Source: Bradyrhizobium sp. 200 (lineage in GTDB: Bacteria > Pseudomonadota > Alphaproteobacteria > Rhizobiales > Xanthobacteraceae). Taken from it: a DNA stretch of 64,000 nucleotides. This document shows, one piece after another, positions 28,775 through 37,631 of the stretch (its first letter is position 1; every line of letters starts with the position of its first letter). Under the pieces are notes generated by a model. It was not told the DNA's origin. It did no database searches and saw only the letters and a program-made list of their open reading frames with translations. The DNA lies in the NCBI RefSeq assembly GCF_023100945.1, contig NZ_CP064689.1, forward strand, positions 124,001 to 188,000, written 5' to 3'. Made by a program: the position numbers and the translations under genes.

Positions 28775-29404
28775 ATGTCGGCCGTAACAGTCAGCGACGA
28801 ACGCGCCGCGCCAGCCAAGGCCAAGGTCATTCAGCCGGCCTGGCTGCGGGCGCTGCATTGGACCAACGCCTTTGCGATGGTTTTGATGATCATGTCGGGA
28901 TGGCAGATCTACAACGCCTCGCCGCTGTTCGATTTCCGCTTCTCCTCGAGCATCACGCTGGGCGGCTGGCTCGGCGGCGCGCTGCTCTGGCACTTTGCCG
29001 CGATGTGGCTGTTGATGGTCAACGGCCTGATCTACCTGGTGCTGGGTTTTGTCACCGGCCGCTTCCGCAAGAAGCTGCTGCCGATCACGCCGGAGGGCGT
29101 GATCTCCGACACCAAGGCGGCGCTGACCGGCAAGCTCTCGCACGACGATCTCACCAAATATAACCAGGTACAGAAACTGCTTTACGCCGGCGTCATCATC
29201 ATCGGCATCCTCATCGTGCTGTCGGGGCTCGCGATCTGGAAGCCGGTGCAGTTGCAATATCTGACCGCACTGTTCGGCGGCTACGAAGGCGCCCGTTACG
29301 TCCACTTCTTCTGCATGGCGGGTATCGTCGCCTTCATGGTGGTCCATGTCGTGCTCGCACTTCTGGTGCCGAAGAGCCTGCGCGCCATGATCATCGGTCG
29401 CTAA
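28775..29404 (+). CDS. Membrane cytochrome b, partner of a molybdenum oxidoreductase
   Basis: 209 residues with four membrane helices (about 24-45, 63-88, 132-152 and 175-198). The pattern ALHWTNAFAMVLMIMSGW, LWHFAAMWLLMVNG and YVHFFCMAGIVAFMVVHVVLALLVP places paired histidines for heme b as in the hydrogenase/formate dehydrogenase cytochrome b (Cytb561-like) family. The stop is 17 bp before the molybdopterin enzyme, so the two form a pair in which this protein passes electrons between the quinone pool and the periplasmic enzyme. Confidence 0.85.
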   Translation: MSAVTVSDERAAPAKAKVIQPAWLRALHWTNAFAMVLMIMSGWQIYNASPLFDFRFSSSITLGGWLGGALLWHFAAMWLLMVNGLIYLVLGFVTGRFRKKLLPITPEGVISDTKAALTGKLSHDDLTKYNQVQKLLYAGVIIIGILIVLSGLAIWKPVQLQYLTALFGGYEGARYVHFFCMAGIVAFMVVHVVLALLVPKSLRAMIIGR

Positions 29405-29421
29405 CTTAAGGGAACACGGTC

Positions 29422-30207
29422 ATGGGCCGCATGCGCAACCTTCTCATCCCCGGCGTCGACAAGACGCTTCTGATCAGAGACGCCGTCAAGGCCATGCCGG
29501 ATCTCACGCGCCGGCGCTTCATCTCGGGTGGCGCCAGCCTCGGCGCACTGACGCTGCTCACCGGCTGCGACGTGACGGACAGTTTTTCGGCCGAGGAGAT
29601 GCTGAAGCAGGTCTCGAAATTCAATGACGGCGTGCAGGCGTTGATCTTCAACCCCAATGCCATGGCGCCGACCTTCCCGGAAAGCGCCATCACAAAACCG
29701 TTCCCATTCAATGCCTATTACAGTCTCGATGAGGCGCCTGAAGTTGACGGCAAAGATTGGAAGCTCGAGGTGCGCGGTCTGGTCGAGAACAAGAAGTCGT
29801 GGACATTGGAAGAGCTCTATCGATTGCCGCAGGTCAAACAGATAACGCGTCACATCTGCGTCGAAGGCTGGAGCGCGATCGGAAGCTGGACCGGCACGCC
29901 GCTGCGCGATTTCCTGAAACTGATCGGCGCGGATACGCGCGCGAAATATGTCTGGTTCCAGTGCGCCGACAAGGACGGCTACAACTCGCCGCTCGACATG
30001 GCGACCGCGCTGCACGCGCAGACCCAGATGACCTTCAAGTTCGGCGACGAAATATTGCCCCGCGCCTACGGCTTCCCGATGAAGATCAGGGTACCGACCA
30101 AGCTCGGCTTCAAGAATCCGAAATACGTGATGTCGATGGAAGTCACCAACGACTACAAGGGCGGCTTCTGGGAAGACCAGGGATATAATTCGTTCAGCGG
30201 GAGTTAG
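29422..30207 (+). CDS. YedY/MsrP-like molybdopterin-dependent oxidoreductase
   Basis: 261 residues. A twin-arginine signal (TRRRF, residues 29-33) is followed by a hydrophobic segment and a lipobox-like LLTGC (49). The sulfite oxidase catalytic fold follows: the molybdenum cysteine is Cys146 in RHICVEGWSAIGSWTG. The gene is preceded by its likely heme b partner. It resembles MsrP, which repairs methionine sulfoxide in periplasmic proteins, but the substrate is inferred. The last ten codons (DQGYNSFSGS) and the stop are repeated at 32701-32733, beyond a 2.5 kb insert. Confidence 0.88.
   Translation: MGRMRNLLIPGVDKTLLIRDAVKAMPDLTRRRFISGGASLGALTLLTGCDVTDSFSAEEMLKQVSKFNDGVQALIFNPNAMAPTFPESAITKPFPFNAYYSLDEAPEVDGKDWKLEVRGLVENKKSWTLEELYRLPQVKQITRHICVEGWSAIGSWTGTPLRDFLKLIGADTRAKYVWFQCADKDGYNSPLDMATALHAQTQMTFKFGDEILPRAYGFPMKIRVPTKLGFKNPKYVMSMEVTNDYKGGFWEDQGYNSFSGS
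30175..30205 (+). repeat. 31 bp direct repeat, left copy
   Basis: GACCAGGGATATAATTCGTT followed by CAGCGGGAGTT. It is identical to 32701-32731 apart from one base (A for G at the ninth position). It encodes the last codons of the oxidoreductase. Confidence 0.97.
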
Positions 30208-30339
30208 CTCGCGAGCGAGCTGATCAGGCGCGTTTGATGCCGTCCCTCGATCGCCTCGTCAGCGAGTGCTGCAACGGTAGATGCGTCCCGTCGAGCCTGG
30301 CCCGCTTGCCGCCGCCGGGAGCGGGAGTATATTCGGTCG

Positions 30340-30888
30340 ATGGCTGTCAGCTCCCCTGATCTGAAAGCGTTCTTGCTCGCCACGCCTTTTTTCGGTGGTC
30401 TCTCGGACGCAAGCCTCGAGTTCCTGGTCTCCATGCTGGTCGAGCGCCACTTCGAGGCTGGTGCTGCTGTCGTGGCGGAAGGAGAACCGGGGCGCTCAAT
30501 GTTCATTGTTCACTCCGGCGAGCTGGTGGTGAGCAAGCTGGGGGATTTCGGGCGCGTCATTCGCATGGCAGGTCTCGAGCCCGGTGATTTTTTCGGCGAA
30601 ATGACGCTTATCGAAATGCAGAACCGATCAGCCTCCGTCGTCGCGGAGAGCCCAACCGTGCTGTACGAGCTCACGGCCCAAAAACTCTACACGTGCTACA
30701 AGGTCGACATCCACGCGTATGTGATAGTGATGCAGAATATCAACCGCGAGCTTTGTCGGCGGCTCCGCCGCGCCGACAATCGCATTGCCGAGCTGGAGAT
30801 GCTTCACCCAGTCAATAACGCGGTTGGACGAACAGGTCCGGCATCGTTAGCCAGGCCGGTTACGTCCGGAAAAGGTCAATCCAACTGA
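30340..30888 (+). CDS. Cyclic nucleotide-binding domain protein without DNA-binding domain
   Basis: 182 residues. A complete CNB domain (residues 10-125): FFGGLSDASLEFLVSMLVERHFEAGAAVVAEGE, GRSMFIVHSGELVVSK and the phosphate-binding cassette GDFFGEMTLIEMQNRSASVVAE. It ends with a helical region; the Crp-type HTH is absent. It may sense cAMP or c-di-GMP and act on a partner, perhaps the TPR protein encoded convergently 12 bp away. Confidence 0.88.
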   Translation: MAVSSPDLKAFLLATPFFGGLSDASLEFLVSMLVERHFEAGAAVVAEGEPGRSMFIVHSGELVVSKLGDFGRVIRMAGLEPGDFFGEMTLIEMQNRSASVVAESPTVLYELTAQKLYTCYKVDIHAYVIVMQNINRELCRRLRRADNRIAELEMLHPVNNAVGRTGPASLARPVTSGKGQSN

Positions 30889-30900
30889 CGCCGCGAACGA

Positions 30901-32565
30901 CTACGCGGCTGCCATGTCCATCCGGCGGCAGAAGCAGGATGCCTTTATCGGAATCTCCGCCCGCGCCTGCGCCAGGTCGAGCCGCTGTTTGATCAGAGCC
31001 GTCTCGACCTTTTCTCCACGACGGACCAGGCATTCGTGCAGTCCGTGCAGCGACCACAGATTGTCGGGATGCTGGCAGGCGCGGCTCAACTTGCCGTCAA
31101 GACCGAGATCAGAGCGATATACCGCCTCGGCTTCCTCGATCCGTCCCTGCTCGAGCAGAAGCGCTCCCAGCGCATGGCGGGTCGGCTGCATCCATCCCCA
31201 CGGCTCGTCATAGGGCAGTCCGTCGCTGAGCTCGACTGATCTGCGCAGGTGCGCGAAGGCTGCGTCATGGTTGCCCTTTCGATATTCCAGCTCGCCATTC
31301 AGCATCGCTTCGGCCACATCAAGCAGACCGACGACATGATTGTTGTGGACGCGGCGGCTCTCGGGCACTCGGGTCTTCGCCGCCATGAACGATGCCTTCT
31401 CCATCTCGGCCGCGGCGACATTGCCGAGCGCCGAATGCGCGACCGCCTTGGCGTAGTGGATCATGGCCACATTGGAGCAGTAGAGGTCTCGATCCCCGGG
31501 TAACTCCTGCTCGATGATTTCGCGCCATTTGCCGAAGCGCACCAGGACGTGCTGCTTCATCGTCAGGTAGCCTTCGAGGAAATCCGCCATCGGTGGCGAT
31601 TCAATGCGCAGCACCGCCTCGGGGATCGTGGCGATCAGTTCCTCGGCCGCCGCGATCGCGGGGGTGTACTGGCCAAGGAACATGGCGCCGTAGATTGCGA
31701 AGTGGAAGTCGTGGATGACGTAGACCAGGTAGACACCCGGATCGTCCGAATAGGCGAGGAACCTGCGGTCGGTCACCAATGCCTTCTGATTATGGACAAG
31801 GACGTCGTTGTAGTGCCCACACAACACATCGAGATGCGTCGGCATGTGGATGAGGTGACCGGAATCGGGAACGATCTCGCGCAACCGATCACCGGCCCGC
31901 AGTGCCCGCTGCGGAAATGGCGACATCTCCATCAGGTGGACATAGAGATGTAAGAGGCCCGGGTGATCCCATGCCGCGGGGAGTTTGTCGAAAGCATATT
32001 CCAGCGCCGCCCTGCATTCCTCGGTGCCCGCTCCCTCGGCAGGTTTGCCGGACGGCAGGTCCCACATCTGCCACGGCGTCTCGTTCATGATCGACTCGGC
32101 AAAAACCGCCCGGACCTCGAGATCGTCGGGGAAGGCATCGAAGATCTTGCGCATTTCCCTGGTATAGGCCTTGTCCCAGGGCGACATATCCTCGATCGCC
32201 TCGCGCTGGGGGTAGCGCGCGGTGAGGGCCTGGATCATCGCCCGCTCGACCGACGTAGTCTTCCGGGCATGCGCGAGCGCTTCCTGCATGGCATCGTAGG
32301 ATGCCGACAGCGCCATCTGCCTGCCGCGCGGGTCATAGCGAACCCAGGGCAGATTATAGTTGGGCCCCGACGCGTAGCTTATGCCCCAGTGCGCCATGGC
32401 GCATCCGCCGTCGTGCTGCAGCGCCTTCTGAAAGCACTTGATGGCTTCGCTATGGTTGAACCCAAACAGCCAATTGAGGCCACGGTCGAACCAAAGCTGG
32501 GCATCAGGCGACGATGTGGTGACTTTGCGGCTGTACGGCCCGAGATCAAAATAGGTCATCTCCAT
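30901..32565 (-). CDS. Tetratricopeptide-repeat protein
   Basis: 554 residues with no signal peptide. TPR units are seen at about residues 22-60 (AQLWFDRGLNWLFGFNHSEAIKCFQKALQHD) and in the C-terminal third (LGALLLEQGRIEEAEAVYRSDLG). A middle stretch DSGHLIHMPTHLDVLCGHYNDV is a marker of a widespread uncharacterised TPR family and could bind a metal through its histidines. It lies in the block flanked by direct repeats and is convergent with the cNMP-binding gene. Confidence 0.85.
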   Translation of the reverse strand: MEMTYFDLGPYSRKVTTSSPDAQLWFDRGLNWLFGFNHSEAIKCFQKALQHDGGCAMAHWGISYASGPNYNLPWVRYDPRGRQMALSASYDAMQEALAHARKTTSVERAMIQALTARYPQREAIEDMSPWDKAYTREMRKIFDAFPDDLEVRAVFAESIMNETPWQMWDLPSGKPAEGAGTEECRAALEYAFDKLPAAWDHPGLLHLYVHLMEMSPFPQRALRAGDRLREIVPDSGHLIHMPTHLDVLCGHYNDVLVHNQKALVTDRRFLAYSDDPGVYLVYVIHDFHFAIYGAMFLGQYTPAIAAAEELIATIPEAVLRIESPPMADFLEGYLTMKQHVLVRFGKWREIIEQELPGDRDLYCSNVAMIHYAKAVAHSALGNVAAAEMEKASFMAAKTRVPESRRVHNNHVVGLLDVAEAMLNGELEYRKGNHDAAFAHLRRSVELSDGLPYDEPWGWMQPTRHALGALLLEQGRIEEAEAVYRSDLGLDGKLSRACQHPDNLWSLHGLHECLVRRGEKVETALIKQRLDLAQARAEIPIKASCFCRRMDMAAA

Positions 32566-32700
32566 GATCGCCTCTTCCCTTTTTGTGTCGCCGATTGCTT
32601 TGGGATGTTAGCTGCCTGGCTTAGTGCTTACGCGGTCGTGCCGGGCAGACACCTTACCACAAGGCAACGACGTCACTTTACGCCGCAAACTGCCGCAGGC

Positions 32701-32731
32701 GACCAGGGGTATAATTCGTTCAGCGGGAGTT
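32701..32731 (+). repeat. 31 bp direct repeat, right copy
   Basis: GACCAGGGGTATAATTCGTT followed by CAGCGGGAGTT and then TGA. It again spells DQGYNSFSGS-stop, although no oxidoreductase gene precedes it here. Confidence 0.97.
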
Positions 32732-32747
32732 GAATGCGTTAAACTCT

Positions 32748-32775
32748 CGTCGTCCCTGCGAACGCAGGGACGACG
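32748..32775. repeat. Perfect 28 bp palindrome CGTCGTCCCTGCG...
   Basis: CGTCGTCCCTGCGAACGCAGGGACGACG is self-complementary around the central AA. It matches the outer arms of the longer element at 56461-56584. It lies just downstream of the MFS gene on the minus strand and could stop transcription. Confidence 0.85.
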
Positions 32776-32792
32776 CGCGGATGGAGAACGCA

Positions 32793-33983
32793 TCACGGCT
32801 TCTGCCTCAGCTTCTTCTGAAACGCCGACAGCACCGCGCCCAGCGCCAGCATCGCGGCCGAGACGTTCAGCGCAAACGACAGGCTGCCGACCGCGTCCGT
32901 GATCGCGCCGACGACGATCGGCCCGAGTGTCTGGCCGATGCCGAATGAAATGGTCATGGCTGCAATAGCCGTGGGCCAGGCCTGCGGCGGATAGTTGAAG
33001 CGGACGAAGGCGGTGGTGGAACCGACCACCGCGAAGAAGGCAACACCGAACACCAGTGCCGAGATCGCGAGCAGCCATACCGAATGCCCGAAGATCGGCA
33101 TCGCCGCGCCGACGGCATTGACGCCGAGGATGATCGTGGTGGCGAGCCCGCCGCGGTCGAGCGCCAGCACGCGGCGCCACACCCACGGCGTCACGAAGGC
33201 GCTGAGGCCGATCAGGCTCCAGAACGCGCTCTGTGCCACCGCGCCGCCGCCGGCGTCGCGGACATAGGCGATCATGAAGGTCATGTAGGCGATGTAGCCG
33301 GCGCCGAACAGGAAGTAGCCGGCGAGATAAATCAGAACCGGTACAATCGCGAATTTCGCCGTTGTCGTCCGGGCGGCGGCGGTATCGGCATGGAGCGGCG
33401 CGAGCAGCACCGGGACCGTCATGACGACCGCCAGTCCCGTCATCGCCCACCAGACGATCCACCACGAGCCCGGCCCGAACCACTGCAAGACGAACGGCGC
33501 CACCAGCCCCGACGACAGGATGCCGATTCCGGGTCCGGCATAGAACAGGCTGAGCAGGAAGTTCGCGCGGTCGGGCCGCGATTGCGCAATGGTCGCGGCG
33601 AGCGCGCCGCCGCCGACAAATCCGGCCGCGGCACCGACACCGGCCAGAAGCCGCGCAAAACTCAGCACGTAGAAATTGCCCGACATGGCGCAGAGCGCCA
33701 GCGACAGCACGCAGGCCAGCGTTCCCCATCGCACCGAACTGGCCAGCCCAAATCGCTTGATCATCTGCGAGGCGAGCAGGGCACCCGCGAGATAGCCGGC
33801 GGCGTTGATCGTGTTCATGAAGCCGGCCGCGGAATATGACCACGCCAGCGTGTCGCGCATATCGGGCAGCACCAGTGCATAGGCAAAGCGGCCGATGCCG
33901 AGACCGACGGTCGGCGCCAGCGACAGGATGAGGATCAGCCGCGCGGGATGCGGGTAGAGTTGGGCAACATCGGGTGATCGCAC
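32793..33983 (-). CDS. YbfB/YjiJ-type MFS transporter
   Basis: About 396 residues with 12 membrane helices, read from a GTG at 33983 with GGAG upstream; an open frame runs on to 34049. The N-terminal PTVGLGIGRFAYALVLPDMRD and SYSAAGFMNTINAAGYLAGAL are signatures of the YbfB/YjiJ branch of the major facilitator superfamily. The substrate is unknown. A second transporter gene lies upstream on the same strand. Confidence 0.88.
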   Translation of the reverse strand: MRSPDVAQLYPHPARLILILSLAPTVGLGIGRFAYALVLPDMRDTLAWSYSAAGFMNTINAAGYLAGALLASQMIKRFGLASSVRWGTLACVLSLALCAMSGNFYVLSFARLLAGVGAAAGFVGGGALAATIAQSRPDRANFLLSLFYAGPGIGILSSGLVAPFVLQWFGPGSWWIVWWAMTGLAVVMTVPVLLAPLHADTAAARTTTAKFAIVPVLIYLAGYFLFGAGYIAYMTFMIAYVRDAGGGAVAQSAFWSLIGLSAFVTPWVWRRVLALDRGGLATTIILGVNAVGAAMPIFGHSVWLLAISALVFGVAFFAVVGSTTAFVRFNYPPQAWPTAIAAMTISFGIGQTLGPIVVGAITDAVGSLSFALNVSAAMLALGAVLSAFQKKLRQKP

Positions 33984-34076
33984 TGAGGACTCCGGCAACG
34001 GTCTAATTTGGCAGGTGAGCGCTGCCTTGCACAGGTGCCTCGGCCGCAACGGTGTCTTGCCAATCCTGCAACGGGA

Positions 34077-34940
34077 TCAGCCGATCAGCACCAGCACGAC
34101 GCCGAGCACCGTCAGCGCGGCCCCCGCCACGATGCGTCCGGTGATCTCGATGTGCTTGAGCAGCATCGCGCTCAGCGCCACCGTGACCAGCGGATAGATC
34201 GCGGCGAGCGGCGCCACCAGCGTGATCGGGCCGTTGCGGACCGCGGCGAACAGCGTGAGTGCGCTCAAGCCGTTGCTGATCCCGGTCATCGCGAACCAGA
34301 AAAGACCGGCGCGGGGCGCCTGCACGACAAAGCTGCCCTTGCGGACGCGCTGCACCGTCAGCACCACCAGCGACGACATGACGTAGCCGATCAGGCAGGC
34401 CCAGAGCGGGCTTGGCCAGACCGCGAGCCCGAGCTTGGCGATCGGCGGCACCACGCCGCGTATCAGCGCGCTGCACAGCGGCAACAGCAGCGCCCAGCTC
34501 CGCCAATGGCCGAGGTCGCGCGGGCGGGTCACGGTGATGATCGCAGCGCCGGCGACCGCAACGACGAGACCGAGGAGTTGCGGCGGATGCAGCGGTTCGT
34601 GCAGCAGGATCACCGCCGTCGCCACCGCAAACAGCGGCGCGAGGTTGCCGAGCGTGGAGGTGATGACCGGCCCAAGCGCCCGGTTCGAGGCGAAGGTCAG
34701 AAGCGTCAGCGACGCCGGGAAGAACACGCCGATGGCGATGAAAATGGGCAGGCCGTGCCATACCACCGGCTCGCCCTGAAGGATCACCGGCGCCAGCAGC
34801 AGGAACAGGAGCGTGAAGGAGGGGACGCTGATGGCGGCCCCCGACAGTGGCTCGACGGTCCGCAGGCCGAGCTGTGCCAGAACGACCCCGGCCCCGAGGA
34901 AGAAGGCCGAAGCGAAGGCATAGATGATGGCTGATGTCAT
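34077..34940 (-). CDS. EamA/DMT-family transporter
   Basis: About 287 residues (a longer start at 34994 would give 305) with ten membrane helices in two EamA repeats. PLFAVATAVILLHEPLHPPQLLGLVVAVAGAAII in the first half and VAPLAAIYPLVTVALSAMLLKHIEITGRIVAGAALTVLGVVLVL in the second are typical. The substrate is unknown; family members export amino acids or metabolites. It is 94 bp upstream of the MFS gene and could share its transcript. Confidence 0.88.
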   Translation of the reverse strand: MTSAIIYAFASAFFLGAGVVLAQLGLRTVEPLSGAAISVPSFTLLFLLLAPVILQGEPVVWHGLPIFIAIGVFFPASLTLLTFASNRALGPVITSTLGNLAPLFAVATAVILLHEPLHPPQLLGLVVAVAGAAIITVTRPRDLGHWRSWALLLPLCSALIRGVVPPIAKLGLAVWPSPLWACLIGYVMSSLVVLTVQRVRKGSFVVQAPRAGLFWFAMTGISNGLSALTLFAAVRNGPITLVAPLAAIYPLVTVALSAMLLKHIEITGRIVAGAALTVLGVVLVLIG

Positions 34941-35055
34941 GAGGTCCGTCTTGGTGCCTTCTTGAGGGGGCTTGCGGGTGCTCGTTTCGGCCATTCTGGC
35001 CCGTTTATCTGCGCCTTGCCAATCCGCTCTCGGCGCTTTAGCACTCCGCCCGACC

Positions 35056-35187
35056 CGTCATTCCGGGGCGCGGCGAAGCAGCGAACCATGATGTGCAATT
35101 GCACATCAGGGAATCCGTTCGTCCGCTTGCGCTCGCGGCCGGCATGGATTCCGGATCGCTTTGCTGCGCTCCGCGTCCGGAATGACG
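35056..35187. repeat. CGTCATTCCGGGGCGCG...CCGGAATGACG repeat
   Basis: CGTCATTCCGG and CCGGAATGACG arms enclose a second palindrome TGATGTGCAATTGCACATCA. The small inner palindrome recurs in altered form (ATGCGCAATTGCGCAT) at about 37132-37147. Confidence 0.8.
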
Positions 35188-35213
35188 GCCAGAGAGCCTA
35201 GAAGGACCTGACC

Positions 35214-36326
35214 ATGGCGACCCATAAACTGCTGCTTCTCCCCGGCGACGGTATCGGCCCCGAAGTGATGGGGGAGGTGCAGCGCCTGATCGACTGGCTG
35301 AACAAGCAGGGAATCGCGAAATTCGAGACCGAGCAGGGGCTGGTCGGCGGCTCCGCCTATGACGCGCACAAGGTCTCGATCTCGGAAGGCGACATGGATA
35401 AGGCGAAAGCTGCCGATGCCATCATCTTCGGTGCGGTCGGCGGCCCGAAGTGGGACAGCGTTCCCTATGAGGTGCGCCCCGAGGCCGGCCTGTTGCGGCT
35501 GCGCAAGGATCTCGGCCTGTTCGCCAATCTGCGTCCCGCCGTGTGCTATCCGGCGCTGGCGGAGGCCTCCAGCCTGAAGCGCGAGGCGGTCGAAGGCCTC
35601 GACATCATGATCGTGCGCGAATTGACCGGCGGCGTCTATTTCGGCGAGCCGAAGACCATCACCGATCTCGGCAACGGCCAGAAGCGCGCCATCGATACCC
35701 AGGTCTACGACACCTATGAAATCGAGCGCATCGGCCGCGTTGCCTTCGATCTGGCGCGCAAGCGCCGCAACAAGGTGACCTCAATGGAAAAGCGTAACGT
35801 CATGAAGTCGGGCGTGCTCTGGAACGAAGTCATGACCCAGGTGCACGCGCGTGAATACAAGGACGTGACGCTGGAGCATCAACTCGCCGATTCCGGCGGC
35901 ATGATGCTGGTGAAGGCGCCGAAGCAGTTCGACGTCATCGTAACCGACAATTTGTTCGGCGACATGCTGTCCGACATCGCGGCAATGCTGACCGGCTCGC
36001 TCGGCATGCTGCCCTCGGCCTCGCTCGGCGAAGTCGACGCCAAGACCAAAAAGCGCCGCTCGCTGTTCGAGCCGGTGCACGGCTCGGCGCCCGATATCGC
36101 GGGCCAAGGCCTCGCCAATCCGATCGCGATGATCTCCTCGTTCGCCATGGCGCTGCGCTATTCCTTCGACATGGGCGCGCTGGCCGACAAGGTCGATGCG
36201 GCGATCGCAGCCGTGCTCGCCAGCGGTCTGCGTACCGCTGATATCAAGTCCGAGGGTACGACGGCCGCCTCAACGACGCAGATGGGCGAGGCGATCCTGA
36301 AGGAGCTGCAGAAGCTGCACGCCTAG
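35214..36326 (+). CDS. leuB: 3-isopropylmalate dehydrogenase
   Basis: A 370-residue cytoplasmic enzyme that oxidises and decarboxylates 3-isopropylmalate in leucine synthesis. The NAD/substrate motifs [28 protein letters not shown] and [28 protein letters not shown] are complete, as is [17 protein letters not shown]. The ATG at 35214 gives the usual length. leuD and leuC lie 9 and 13 kb away. Confidence 0.97.
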   Translation: MATHKLLLLPGDGIGPEVMGEVQRLIDWLNKQGIAKFETEQGLVGGSAYDAHKVSISEGDMDKAKAADAIIFGAVGGPKWDSVPYEVRPEAGLLRLRKDLGLFANLRPAVCYPALAEASSLKREAVEGLDIMIVRELTGGVYFGEPKTITDLGNGQKRAIDTQVYDTYEIERIGRVAFDLARKRRNKVTSMEKRNVMKSGVLWNEVMTQVHAREYKDVTLEHQLADSGGMMLVKAPKQFDVIVTDNLFGDMLSDIAAMLTGSLGMLPSASLGEVDAKTKKRRSLFEPVHGSAPDIAGQGLANPIAMISSFAMALRYSFDMGALADKVDAAIAAVLASGLRTADIKSEGTTAASTTQMGEAILKELQKLHA

Positions 36327-36330
36327 AGTC

Positions 36331-36416
36331 GTAGCCCGGATGGAGCGAAGCGAAATCCGGGGTCTATCTCGCCAGCGGCTAGATTCCCGGATTGCGCTTC
36401 GCTCCATCCGGGCTAC
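36331..36416. repeat. GTAGCCCGGATGGAGCG palindromic repeat, copy 3
   Basis: The arms GTAGCCCGGATGGAGCGAAG and GCTTCGCTCCATCCGGGCTAC enclose about 45 bp. It starts five bases after the leuB stop and may act as its terminator. Confidence 0.88.
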
Positions 36417-36440
36417 TGCTGCGATCTTAGGAGCCGTTTC

Positions 36441-37085
36441 ATGGACGCGTCGCATCGACCGAAGATCGCGGAAACAATCGTCCATGAAACGGTGCGGCTG
36501 CGCGAGGCGCAGATCGGCCGGCGCTGCGAAGTCCTGTGCAACACGCGCATCGAATATTCTTCGCTCGGCGACTACTCCTATCTGGGAGAAAATTGCGAGG
36601 TCGCCGACGCCGTGATCGGGAAGTTCACGGCGATCGCCAATTCGGTGCGGATCGGCGCGCCGAACCATCCGATGGGGCGTCCGTCGCAGCATCGCTTCAC
36701 CTATTGCCCGGAATATTACGAGGCGACGGCTAGCCGCGACCGCGATTTCTTTGCGGAGCGCCGCAGCGACCGGGTGATCGTCGGCAACGATTGCTGGATC
36801 GGGCATGCCGCCATCATCCTGCCGGGCGTGGCGGTCGGCGACGGTGCGGTCATTGCCGCGGGCGCGGTCGTCAGCCGCAGCGTACCGGCCTATACGATCG
36901 TCGGCGGCGTTCCAGCGCGAGCGATCCGCAAGCGCTTTGACGATGCAGTTGCCGAAAAACTGCTCCGCATCGCCTGGTGGGACTGGCCCGATGAGATCAT
37001 TTTCGAGCGCCTGAGCGATTTCCGCTCCGAGGCGATCGAACAGTTTTGCGAACGCTACGATCCAGCTCTGGCTCCGAGCAGGTAG
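36441..37085 (+). CDS. Hexapeptide-repeat acyltransferase (phosphonate-metabolism type)
   Basis: 214 residues of the left-handed beta-helix fold. Hexapeptide rungs run from about residue 14 to 160 (IGRRCEVLCNTRIEYSSLGDYSYLGENCEVADAVIGKFTAIA; WIGHAAIILPGVAVGDGAVIAAGAVVSRSVPAYTIVGGVPARAI). A loop with GAPNHPMGRPSQHRFTYCPEYY is typical of the transferase family found beside phn (C-P lyase) genes. No phn genes lie here, so it may acylate another compound. It ends with a charged helical tail. Confidence 0.8.
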   Translation: MDASHRPKIAETIVHETVRLREAQIGRRCEVLCNTRIEYSSLGDYSYLGENCEVADAVIGKFTAIANSVRIGAPNHPMGRPSQHRFTYCPEYYEATASRDRDFFAERRSDRVIVGNDCWIGHAAIILPGVAVGDGAVIAAGAVVSRSVPAYTIVGGVPARAIRKRFDDAVAEKLLRIAWWDWPDEIIFERLSDFRSEAIEQFCERYDPALAPSR

Positions 37086-37268
37086 ATCGAAGGGGCGGAA
37101 GAGCGCGAACTCGCTGTCGTCCCGGCCCACATGCGCAATTGCGCATTAGGGCGTGTACTCATAAGCTCATGGCGCAGTCAGGGCGCGTCGTCGCCCCTAA
37201 GCCCGCGCAGATGGAACGACTATGAGCAGGTGCTGGCTAATTTGTCTCTGTGGCAAGGAGGTCGAGGC

Positions 37269-37496
37269 ATGAAGATAATGACCGTAGCTCTCGGAACAGC
37301 GCATGCGCGGAAGGCCAAAGTCGTACGTGAACTCGTCAGGGTGCCCGTGGTGACGACAACTCCTTACTGGGATTACAATATTGTTCCACGATATCGTTAT
37401 CGCCCTCAGGACGACCGGGTCGATCCATACGGCCCGCCCGTAGCGCCGGTGATACGCTATGGAAATCAAGAGGTATATATTCCGGCGTGGAATTGA
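37269..37496 (+). CDS. Small basic/Tyr-Pro-rich protein of unknown function
   Basis: 75 residues from an ATG at 37269 with AAGGAGG nine bases upstream. The sequence is rich in Arg, Pro and Tyr (TTPYWDYNIVPRYRYRPQDD). It has no clear signal peptide. It resembles the small Tyr/Pro-rich proteins elsewhere in the window only in composition. The IS110-family element begins soon after its stop. Confidence 0.5.
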   Translation: MKIMTVALGTAHARKAKVVRELVRVPVVTTTPYWDYNIVPRYRYRPQDDRVDPYGPPVAPVIRYGNQEVYIPAWN

Positions 37497-37560
37497 AAAG
37501 GACGCCGAGATACAAGCGCGCACCGTGATGCTGGCGTTATGGCTGAGAACCGCTAATGGG

Positions 37561-37572
37561 ATGGTCCGGCCG
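37561..37572 (+). repeat. Left subterminal inverted repeat of the IS1111-type element
   Basis: ATGGTCCGGCCG. It is the exact reverse complement of 39122-39133. The flanking bases outside (GGCGTTAT...AATGGG and, on the other side, GGCGTTAC...CAATGT) also look loosely alike. Confidence 0.85.
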
Positions 37573-37631
37573 TGCTCCGGCCCTGCCAGCATGAGAAGCT
37601 CGCAAGGGGCGCTCAAGACAAGGAGCACGCC

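Larger units (their letters stand above)
30206..32731. mobile_element. 2.5 kb inserted block bounded by 31 bp direct repeats (putative)
   Basis: The block holds a cNMP-binding protein gene and a convergent TPR gene. One repeat copy forms the oxidoreductase 3' end and the other lies 2,526 bp downstream. The layout is that of an element that integrates at a gene's 3' end and restores it, or of a duplication with an insertion. No integrase or transposase is visible inside, so mobility is inferred. Confidence 0.5.
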
